From Ezakiella sp. (GTDB taxonomy: Bacteria > Bacillota > Clostridia > Tissierellales > Peptoniphilaceae): a stretch of 64,000 bases of DNA. The translations under genes and the position numbers were made by a program. The stretch lies in the NCBI GenBank assembly GCA_022778715.1, contig JALFRW010000019.1, positions 35,829-99,828 on the forward strand, in the 5' to 3' direction. Within the stretch, counting starts at the first letter, position 1. Each line of letters begins with the position of its first letter. Under the pieces are notes generated by a model. The model did not search any database and was not told where the DNA came from. It was given only the letters and a program-made list of their open reading frames with translations. Of the stretch, positions 57,752-64,000 are shown one piece after another.

Positions 57752-58914
57752 TGCTTGAAGGCGAAATAATAGATATAACAAATGACGCTCGTGGAGTAAT
57801 AAAAGCAAACGAAAAAGTCACATTTGTAAAAAACGCTCTACCCGGAGACGTTGTGATGGTGAAAATAACTAAAGACAAGAAAAAATATTGCGAAGGCGAA
57901 GTATGTAAGTTTTTGAAATATTCAGATAAAAGGATTTTCCCAAATTCCGAAAATCCGCTCGGCAGCGCCTATCCTTTGTATGCTCTAAAATATGATTTTG
58001 GCTTTGAATTAAAGAAGAATATTGTAAAAAACAACTTTAAAAAATTCTTAAATCGTGAAATAAATATCGTGGAATACGCAAACGAAGATTTCAGAGTGAA
58101 CAAATTGCGTATGCACAAAAAAGGCAATAAGCTCGGACTCTACAAAAATAACACAAATGAAATTTATGTTCCGGACATGAATGTACTACTAGGCGAAAAT
58201 GGAGAGGAGCTTTATTTTGATGCGACAAAAAATATAAAAGGGGGCACCTTTGTCACAATAAGGCGCGCGGACAATGGAGATTTTCTTGCAACTGACGGTG
58301 AGTATATCGGAGAAAAATTTAGAGGAGTAACAGACAAAAATAAAAAAACCAATATCTTACCCGTTATGAATGTGGCAGGAAAAAATTACGAAATGGAAAT
58401 TGATGGCTTCTTTCAAAATAATCGCTTCGGCACAAAAACTGCACTTGAAATTATAGGAAAAAATCACCCGGGGAAAGTGCTGGACTTGTATTCCGGGGTA
58501 GGACTAATCTCTCTTTATGTATGTGATGGCGCAAGCGAAGTGACCGGGGTTGAAATTTGGGAACCATCTGTTATAAATGCAAGAAACAACGCAAAACTAA
58601 ATGGCATAACAAATGTAAAATTTATCGCACAAGACACAAGTGACTTTGCAAAGAAAAAACTCCCTAAGTGTGACACGATAATTGTGGATCCGCCAAGAAG
58701 CGGACTAGTACCGGAGTTGATTGACCGAATAAAAGAAGCCCAGCCAAAAGAAATAGTTTATATGAGCTGTGACCATACTACGCAAATCAGAGACTTGAAG
58801 CTTTTGTTAGACAATTACGAACTTTTGGACAACACAGTCCATGTGATTGATATGTTTCCCGGAACAACGCATGTTGAGACGGTAGTATTGATGTCAAAGG
58901 TTAAAGGAGAATAG
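57751..58914 (+). CDS. TrmA/RlmC/RlmD-type RNA uracil-5-methyltransferase
   Basis: 387 residues from the ATG at 57751, overlapping the grdX stop. N-terminal TRAM domain (residues 1-58), then the SAM core: FFQNNRFGTKTALEII, VLDLYSGVGLISLYV, IIVDPPRSGL and the catalytic Cys in IVYMSCDHTTQIRDL. The cysteine cluster that holds a 4Fe-4S centre in RlmD (a CxxxxxCGGC-like run after TRAM) is missing: residues 60-90 read PNSENPLGSAYPLYAL there. So the cluster is probably lost. The end THVETVVLMSKVKGE is the stretch used as an integration site in streptococcal rum genes. The exact target base is unknown. Confidence 0.85.
   Translation: MLEGEIIDITNDARGVIKANEKVTFVKNALPGDVVMVKITKDKKKYCEGEVCKFLKYSDKRIFPNSENPLGSAYPLYALKYDFGFELKKNIVKNNFKKFLNREINIVEYANEDFRVNKLRMHKKGNKLGLYKNNTNEIYVPDMNVLLGENGEELYFDATKNIKGGTFVTIRRADNGDFLATDGEYIGEKFRGVTDKNKKTNILPVMNVAGKNYEMEIDGFFQNNRFGTKTALEIIGKNHPGKVLDLYSGVGLISLYVCDGASEVTGVEIWEPSVINARNNAKLNGITNVKFIAQDTSDFAKKKLPKCDTIIVDPPRSGLVPELIDRIKEAQPKEIVYMSCDHTTQIRDLKLLLDNYELLDNTVHVIDMFPGTTHVETVVLMSKVKGE
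58869..58890. other. Candidate attachment site in the methyltransferase gene
   Basis: The codons for HVETVVL near the 3' end of the methyltransferase gene correspond to the region used as attB by rum-integrating elements of streptococci. Accessory DNA with serine recombinases starts just after it. The right-hand copy is outside this window, so this is inference. Confidence 0.35.
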
Positions 58915-59028
58915 GCGTGAAAGCCCAGTAATACTGCGGTTTTCGAGCAATCGGGCAATTTGGCATCGGACAGACAAAACGCTTCTCGGTAACTTATCCA
59001 AGGGCAAATCTGTTCAAAAAGTGTGAGA

Positions 59029-59110
59029 GTTGAGTTGCCACGATAGATGTCACTATGTTGAGTTGCCGAGTTAGATGTCGGGGAGTTGTGGCTGTGAGAT
59101 AGATGTTACT
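59029..59110. repeat. Imperfect 28-base tandem repeat
   Basis: GTTGAGTTGCC occurs at 59029-59039 and 59057-59067; TAGATGTC follows at 59044-59051 and 59072-59079, a 28-base period. Degenerate further copies continue to about 59115 (GATAGATGTTAC, GTTGAGTGATGAG). Confidence 0.75.
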
Positions 59111-59155
59111 TGTTGAGTGATGAGCGAAATATTATTAAGGGAGGAGAGACTATAA

Positions 59156-59902
59156 TTGACAGAAATTGAATATAGAAAACTACTCATTGATTCAGTGCGT
59201 GCCGGAGATTACCCTGAAAAAGATGGACTGCTTGAATTGTTGAATATTTGCTCATTAAGGTTTGAAAAGACTAATGTTTTTACCAGAAACTTATGGAATC
59301 ATTTCCAAGAGTATATTCATATTTGTATCGTTCCAGAGAAGATGATTGAGTTAAAGAAACACGCCGATTATCTTAAAAAAATGATATATGAGATCTATCC
59401 TCCAAACGATGATTATGAGCTGTGGGGAGTGGAGATTAAACCGGGAGCTATGCCTGACACTGAAGATATTAGTCAAGAAATACTATTTGAAAATATCAGG
59501 AATCAGATTATTGAGGAGATCCGTGCTGCAAAATATATGATCTGGATTTCTGTGGCTTGGTTTACAGATCCGGTTTTATATCAAGAATTACTCAAGAAAA
59601 AACAGCAAGGACTGGTTATAGAAATTGCTCTTGATGATTGTGATAGAAATCATAATGCGGAATTCTCATTAGAAGATGACTTCCCGGTTTACTGGATAAC
59701 GGTTCAATCTTACTATCAGAATATTATGCATGAGAAATTCTGCGTGATAGACCTATATACATCAATACATGGGACTTTTAACTGGACGAAAGCTGCAAAT
59801 TATAACAAAGAGCATATTAGTATTGATAAGAATCATTCAACAGCAACTGCTTTTGCAGATGAATTTATGAAATTAAAGAATAAAAAAGTTTGGAATTCAT
59901 AA
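59156..59902 (+). CDS. Phospholipase-D-like nuclease-type protein
   Basis: 248 residues from a TTG at 59156 (GGGAGGAGAG upstream). Residues 1-100 are a helical N-terminal part without a known domain. Residues 105-240 are a single PLD-like domain: IRAAKYMIWISVAWFTDP, then the HKD-type motif His192, Lys194, Asp199 (MHEKFCVID) followed by GTFNWTKAAN. Single-motif members usually act as dimers; several are nucleases. Inference: a cytoplasmic nuclease, possibly anti-phage, carried by the mobile element. It is convergent with the recombinase genes and shares a hairpin with them. Confidence 0.75.
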   Translation: MTEIEYRKLLIDSVRAGDYPEKDGLLELLNICSLRFEKTNVFTRNLWNHFQEYIHICIVPEKMIELKKHADYLKKMIYEIYPPNDDYELWGVEIKPGAMPDTEDISQEILFENIRNQIIEEIRAAKYMIWISVAWFTDPVLYQELLKKKQQGLVIEIALDDCDRNHNAEFSLEDDFPVYWITVQSYYQNIMHEKFCVIDLYTSIHGTFNWTKAANYNKEHISIDKNHSTATAFADEFMKLKNKKVWNS

Positions 59903-59908
59903 GAAATA

Positions 59909-59947
59909 GCTCCCCATCACTGGAAATCCAGTGGCGAGGAGCCTTTT
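59909..59947. terminator. Shared terminator between PLD and recombinase genes
   Basis: GCTCC and CACTGG (59909-59923) pair with CCAGTG and GGAGC (59928-59942) with an internal mismatch, followed by CTTTTT on the plus strand. Confidence 0.75.
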
Positions 59948-61515
59948 TATGCTTCGATTTCGATTGCAAGTCCGGATTTGAACTCCACGGTGAAGTGGTC
60001 GGCAAAGACGGTGATCTTTTCGATGAGCTTTTTTACCAGAGCTTCGTCGAACTCTGTGATGTCTGTTTTCTGCTTGGCGATAAAGTCCTGTAGCTCTTTG
60101 ATCCGGTTCATGGTCTCTTCCCGGTGGTGGCTGTCAACTTCGGACTGTTCCTTCTGCTCCCGGAGGCGGAAAATCTCATCGGCGATGGCGTCGTAGTCCT
60201 GCTTGTTGTTTGCCTTCTTGATAAGCTCTTTTTGCAGTTCTTCCAGCCGAGCTTGGATGCCGTCCGGCGAGAGGGTGTCAGCGCTGACTACAGCCTTGGC
60301 GATATTGGCTTGCAACTGTTTTAGTAAGGTATCGCTCTCAGTCAGAATCTGATTGATGGCTTTGACCGTGACTTCCTGAAGCAGGAGCTCATTTACCGTC
60401 CGGTTGGTGCAGTTCATTTCTGCCGAGCTCGGCTCCAAGCGGCTGATGCAGCGCCAGACGATAGACTTGCAGCCGTGATTGTTCCAGTGGACACGTCGGT
60501 AAAGCTCACCGCAGTCACCGCAGAAAATCATCTGGGCAAAACAGTGATTGCAGGAGAAGCCTCGTTTCTTTCCGGTCGGGCTGATGTGAACTGCCCGGCG
60601 ACGGACAAGCTCGGCCTGCACCTGCATGAAGAGGTCTTTTGGAATGATCGCTTCGTGGTCGCCTTCAACGTAGTACTGAGGTACGGTGCCGTTGTTCTTG
60701 ATGCGCTTCTTCGTCAGGAAGTCCGTGGTGTAGGTCTTTTGAAGCAGCGCGTCACCCATATACTTCTCGTTTCGGAGAATCTTGTTGATGGTGCTTGTGT
60801 GCCATTTTTCTTTTCCTGCGCCGGTTAAAATGCCGTCAGCCATAAGACCGGAAGCAATCTTGTCCATGCTGGAGCCTTCGAGGTATTCTCGGTAGATGCG
60901 TTTTACGATCTCGGCCTGTTCCGGATCAATGACAAGGTTGCCGTTCTCATCCTTGGTATAGCCGAGAAAGCGGTTGTGGTTAACCTGAACCTTGCCCTGC
61001 TGATAGCGGTACTGAAGGCCGAGCTTTATGTTCTCGCTCATTGATTGGCTTTCCTGCTGAGCAAGGCTCGCCATGATCGTAAGGAGCACCTCGCCTTTGG
61101 CATCCAGCGTGTTTATGGATTCCTTCTCGAAATAGACCGGAATGTTCTTGTCCTTGAGCTGCCGGATGTATTGGAGGCAGTCGAGAGTGTTTCGGGCAAA
61201 TCGGCTGATGGACTTGGTGATGATCATGTCAATGTTCCCGGACATGCACTCGTCAATCATGCGGTTGAACTCGTCACGCTTTTTGGTGTTGGTACCGGAT
61301 ATGCCATCGTCCGCAAATATGCCTGCCAGTTCCCAGTCGGGATTCTTCTGGATGTACTCCGTGTAATGCGTGACCTGCGCCTCATAGCTGGTTTCCTGTT
61401 CGTCGGAATCCGTGCTGACTCGGCAATAGGCTGCGACGCGGAGCTTTTTCTGCTCGGATTGTTTTACCGTGTTCCCGACCTGCCTTTTGGCCGGGATGAC
61501 CATAACATTTCCCAT
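59947..61515 (-). CDS. Large serine recombinase (third gene of trio)
   Basis: 522 residues; ATG overlaps the stop of the preceding small gene (TAATG). Resolvase domain with catalytic Ser34 in [13 protein letters not shown] and Arg in SISRFARNT, Recombinase domain ([17 protein letters not shown]), zinc ribbon ([13 protein letters not shown]...WRC) and a C-terminal coiled coil. Such enzymes excise and integrate elements at attachment sites. It is the gene nearest the host methyltransferase end, as expected for an integrase at an element edge. Confidence 0.94.
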   Translation of the reverse strand: MGNVMVIPAKRQVGNTVKQSEQKKLRVAAYCRVSTDSDEQETSYEAQVTHYTEYIQKNPDWELAGIFADDGISGTNTKKRDEFNRMIDECMSGNIDMIITKSISRFARNTLDCLQYIRQLKDKNIPVYFEKESINTLDAKGEVLLTIMASLAQQESQSMSENIKLGLQYRYQQGKVQVNHNRFLGYTKDENGNLVIDPEQAEIVKRIYREYLEGSSMDKIASGLMADGILTGAGKEKWHTSTINKILRNEKYMGDALLQKTYTTDFLTKKRIKNNGTVPQYYVEGDHEAIIPKDLFMQVQAELVRRRAVHISPTGKKRGFSCNHCFAQMIFCGDCGELYRRVHWNNHGCKSIVWRCISRLEPSSAEMNCTNRTVNELLLQEVTVKAINQILTESDTLLKQLQANIAKAVVSADTLSPDGIQARLEELQKELIKKANNKQDYDAIADEIFRLREQKEQSEVDSHHREETMNRIKELQDFIAKQKTDITEFDEALVKKLIEKITVFADHFTVEFKSGLAIEIEA

Positions 61516-61931
61516 TAGATCGCCTCGCTTTCAATGAGGCTGTACAGATACTCTGCCTGCAGCCTCGGATCTTCGTATTCTTTCTCCGCTTCTGCAAACC
61601 AGAAGTGTGTCGGAACCTTTATAGGCTTTGAGCTTTTCAGAAGATTCAGCCTTCCGAGCTTACCGGCACGTTCCAGACGAATCGCTTCTGCCTTGTCGAA
61701 GGTCTCCTGATCGATGATTGCCGGGTAGAAATCATCGCCAAGGTAGTGCCTGTTTTGCATTAGGCGCTTGGCTGAGCTGTGGTAGGTCTCGATGCCTGCC
61801 TCGATGGCAGCTTTTGACTGTGCCATTCCGGCGATGTAATTCTCGTATAGGCTCCTGATTTTAGCGGCTTCTTCTTCGTTAATCACAGCGCAACCGCTCT
61901 CAATTCTGTATCCGTATGGTGTATGTCCCAT
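61515..61931 (-). CDS. Recombinase-domain protein lacking the catalytic domain
   Basis: 138 residues. It has only the DNA-binding Recombinase part seen in the neighbours ([29 protein letters not shown]), with no resolvase catalytic Ser domain. RBS AAGTGAGG. It ends by overlapping the third recombinase. Trios of this pattern occur in gut Clostridia elements (from memory). Inference: a helper that sets site choice or direction. Confidence 0.85.
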   Translation of the reverse strand: MGHTPYGYRIESGCAVINEEEAAKIRSLYENYIAGMAQSKAAIEAGIETYHSSAKRLMQNRHYLGDDFYPAIIDQETFDKAEAIRLERAGKLGRLNLLKSSKPIKVPTHFWFAEAEKEYEDPRLQAEYLYSLIESEAI

Positions 61932-61935
61932 ATCC

Positions 61936-63495
61936 TCACTTCCTTTCCCTGAGCGTCAGGCCGCATTTCAGTTCAAACCGGATATCGTTTCTGGAATGAA
62001 CGATGATGCGCTTTACATATCTGTCAAATAAGTCTTTGTCGAACTCCTGAAGCATGGCGCTCTTTTCTGCGAAATGAATCAGTGCTGTGGTTTCGGTGAC
62101 TTTATTTACATCCCCGGAGACTTCATTCTTCAGGGCTTCAATCTCATCTCGGAAACTGTCTGCCTGTGAAAGCAGTTCGTTTGTTTCCTGACTGTAGAGT
62201 ACGGGATCAATGATTCCCTGCGTCATGAGCATTGTAAGAGTCTCACGCTTTTCGGTATTCTGAGCCAGAAGGGTTTGAATCTGCTGAATACGATGAAGAG
62301 AATCATCTGACGATGATGTTTTCAATGATTCTAAGTAAGGCTTCAGGATTTGACGGTGCGAAAAAATCAGCTTGTTCAGCATCGTGGTGAATGACTGCTT
62401 TAGCGCATCGTCTCTTACAAAAAGCATGTGGCACCTATCCTTGTCTTTGATATGGGTGTTGCAGCACCACGCGATGTATTTGTGATCGGTGCAGCTATGA
62501 ATCCGGCGCTTGAAGGTGTCGCCGCACTCACCGCAGATGATCTTGCCGGAGAAAGCATATCGGTTTTGGTATTTATCGGTGCCTTTTGTCACGCCTTTTT
62601 CGGAAGCCCGCTGACTTATAAAAATCCTTGCAGCTTCAAAATCCTCACGACTGATGATCGGTTCGTGATGATCCGTGACCATGTATTGCGTCTGCTCACC
62701 GTGGTTGTTGTGTCGGACAAATTGTGAATCAGAATAGGTTTTCTGGAAAAGGCAGTCGCCGACGTATTTCTCATTTGAAAGCATGCCGCGTATAGTTGTG
62801 GCTGTCCAGCGTCCGCCTCGCTTGGAAGAAACGCCGCGACGGTTCAAGTCATCCGCGATGGCGTGTGTGCCTTTGCCGGAGAGCAGAGCTGCGAAGATTT
62901 CTTTTACCACAGCTGCCTGCTCAGGGTTGATTACCATCTGTTCGCCATCCCAATCATATCCGTAGGGTGGGTAGCTGCATTTGAAGGTTCCGTTTTCGAA
63001 GCGTTTCTGAATTGACCACTTGCTGTTTTCTGATATGGAAACAGATTCACTTTCGGCCATGCCGGAGAGGATTGCCAGAAAAAGCTCGCTCTCCATCGAG
63101 CCGGTGTTGATGTTCTCCTTCTCGAAGAAGATCGGAATGTTCAGATCAAGCAGCTTTCTGACCAACTCTAAGCAGTCCGTTGTATTTCTGCTGAAGCGGC
63201 TGATAGACTTCGTAACAATGAAATCTATCCTACCGGCTTTGCAGTCACCGATGAGCCGCATGAGCTCCGGACGCTTATCTTTCTTAGTACCGGTGATACC
63301 CTCGTCGTAGTAGAGGCCTGCGAACTCCCAGTCATCACGGGAAGTGATGTAGGTTTCGTAGTGCGTCTTCTGAGCCTCAAGGCTTTCAAGCTGTGCATCG
63401 GAATCTGTGGAGACGCGGCAGTAGGCGGCTACCCTGATCTTCTTGAGCTTGACTTTTGTGTTCGCTGCTTCCGCGATTTTTGTTACTTTTTTCAA
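61936..63495 (-). CDS. Large serine recombinase (first gene of trio)
   Basis: 519 residues; RBS GGAGGGA. Catalytic Ser29 in [22 protein letters not shown], Recombinase domain (RGMLSNEKYVGDCLF), zinc ribbon (CGECGDTFKRRIH...CC) and a coiled coil. Related to but clearly different from the third gene (519 against 522 residues). Four bases before the small middle gene. Both are G+C-rich compared with the host. Confidence 0.95.
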   Translation of the reverse strand: MKKVTKIAEAANTKVKLKKIRVAAYCRVSTDSDAQLESLEAQKTHYETYITSRDDWEFAGLYYDEGITGTKKDKRPELMRLIGDCKAGRIDFIVTKSISRFSRNTTDCLELVRKLLDLNIPIFFEKENINTGSMESELFLAILSGMAESESVSISENSKWSIQKRFENGTFKCSYPPYGYDWDGEQMVINPEQAAVVKEIFAALLSGKGTHAIADDLNRRGVSSKRGGRWTATTIRGMLSNEKYVGDCLFQKTYSDSQFVRHNNHGEQTQYMVTDHHEPIISREDFEAARIFISQRASEKGVTKGTDKYQNRYAFSGKIICGECGDTFKRRIHSCTDHKYIAWCCNTHIKDKDRCHMLFVRDDALKQSFTTMLNKLIFSHRQILKPYLESLKTSSSDDSLHRIQQIQTLLAQNTEKRETLTMLMTQGIIDPVLYSQETNELLSQADSFRDEIEALKNEVSGDVNKVTETTALIHFAEKSAMLQEFDKDLFDRYVKRIIVHSRNDIRFELKCGLTLRERK

Positions 63496-63547
63496 GGGAA
63501 GTCCCTCCTTTCCGTACGTCTATACATCACTCTAAAGCCGCTACATA

Positions 63548-63754
63548 TCAAGGTATTTCTGGCATTATTTCCGCGAACAAGGGAGAGAAAGTTTCCCGAT
63601 TGATGGCGGTTAATTTGTTGAATTCAGCCACAGAAATCAGGCCGTCATCGAGCATCTTTTTGGAGATATCCTGCGCCCGGCTATAGTCCAGATCGCCTTG
63701 AATCCGCTCCTGTGTAAAATATCCAGATTGAACATTTGTATTTTCGTTTGGCAT
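63548..63754 (-). CDS. Small SHOCT-like protein
   Basis: 68 residues from the ATG at 63754 (GGAGGTGG upstream); a longer frame to 63829 crosses that RBS. The C-terminal part (DISKKMLDDGLISVAEFNKL) looks like the SHOCT helical motif often found beside serine recombinases. First gene of the recombinase operon. Function unknown. Confidence 0.7.
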   Translation of the reverse strand: MPNENTNVQSGYFTQERIQGDLDYSRAQDISKKMLDDGLISVAEFNKLTAINRETFSPLFAEIMPEIP

Positions 63755-63818
63755 AACATATCCACCTCCAGTTTCCACTGGAGATTGCAGGCTGTTTTGA
63801 GCGGAGGAAAATAAAAAA

Positions 63819-64000
63819 GGCTCTGTCACAACAAATGGTTGATTTTTGACGAGAAATAGCGTATAATAATAGTAAGAAACAGTACCACCGAAGGAGGTAA
63901 TTGGATATGCCTACTATCAAAGACGCATTAGATATTATCGGTAAGTTGACTGTCGCAGAGCAGGAAAGCCTTAAAACAATGCTTTTAAGTCCTGCCTTTG
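63819..64000 (+). mobile_element. Likely start of an insertion sequence, cut by window edge
   Basis: GGCTCTGTCACA at 63819-63830 has the look of a terminal inverted repeat; a promoter-like TATAAT (about 63862) and an RBS lead into an open frame. The right end lies outside the window, so the family is unresolved. Confidence 0.45.
63907..64000 (+). CDS. Start of a probable transposase, 3'-truncated by window edge
   Basis: ATG at 63907 behind GAAGGAGGT. 31 codons visible, MPTIKDALDIIGKLTVAE and so on, helical. Not enough sequence to assign a family; transposase is inferred from the terminal-repeat-like sequence upstream. Confidence 0.45.
   Translation, partial: MPTIKDALDIIGKLTVAEQESLKTMLLSPAF

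Noticed and set aside
63548..63829. Longer 93-residue form of the SHOCT-like protein
   Set aside because: The extra 25 residues cross the GGAGGTGG RBS that serves the ATG at 63754.

Overview
This window looks like the chromosome of a low-G+C anaerobic Firmicute, most likely a peptide- or amino-acid-fermenting member of the Tissierellales / Peptoniphilaceae type (the genus cannot be fixed from the sequence alone). Reasons: an AT-rich backbone (for example 18 G+C in bases 14041-14100), a SufCBDSU iron-sulfur operon, a gdpP-rplI-dnaB cluster, WhiA, RicT, a full oligopeptide ABC importer, a BrnQ branched-chain amino acid carrier, a GrdX homologue and several surface proteins with S-layer homology (SLH) domains. 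No rRNA, tRNA or CRISPR array was seen.

Layout. 1-817: end of ricT. About 1.25-8.5 kb: a G+C-richer island (33 G+C in bases 2461-2520) with a three-gene signalling cassette (degenerate 7TM sensor, NarL-type histidine kinase, LuxR-type response regulator) and a large SLH surface protein with a duplicated module. 8.7-12.9 kb (minus strand): an SLH-anchored metallophosphatase and a lone uroporphyrinogen-III methyltransferase. 13.1-18.4 kb: a PIN/NYN-like protein followed by sufCBDSU. 18.5-26.4 kb: Na+/Ca2+ exchanger, ychF, a PdaA-like lipoprotein deacetylase, recD2, comF, an ApbE flavin transferase and two small unknown genes. 26.4-34.2 kb: brnQ behind a structured leader, then oppABCDF with a strong promoter and an intercistronic hairpin. 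34.6-41.5 kb: alkaline phosphatase, CvfB, a conserved unknown, an ArsC/Spx-like protein, a methyltransferase, a DUF3160 lipoprotein and a membrane-anchored companion. 41.5-42.4 kb: a long gene-free stretch. 42.4-43.9 kb (minus): a stalk-domain/PrcB-type exported protein and an ECF S-component. 44.2-46.7 kb: a tyrosine-rich SLH surface protein with a foldable 5' leader. 46.9-54.2 kb (minus): tex, dnaB, rplI, gdpP and a Y-family polymerase. 54.9-58.9 kb: a Gate-domain membrane protein, a Nudix hydrolase, whiA, grdX and a TrmA/RlmD-type RNA methyltransferase. 58.9-64 kb: the left part of a second G+C-richer mobile element with a phospholipase-D-like protein, three serine-recombinase-family genes, a SHOCT-like small protein and the start of what looks like an insertion sequence.

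Themes. Three separate SLH proteins plus a PrcB-type exported protein show a heavily decorated S-layer-type envelope. Peptide import (Opp), BrnQ and GrdX fit amino-acid fermentation. The mobile element begins directly after the RNA methyltransferase gene, a gene type known as an integration target (rum) for serine-recombinase elements in streptococci. The most unusual items are the Tyr-rich surface protein with its leader, the apparent ATA start of the ApbE lipoprotein, the pseudokinase-kinase-regulator-SLH cassette, the brnQ leader, the cysteine-less RNA methyltransferase, and the PLD-like gene beside the recombinase trio.
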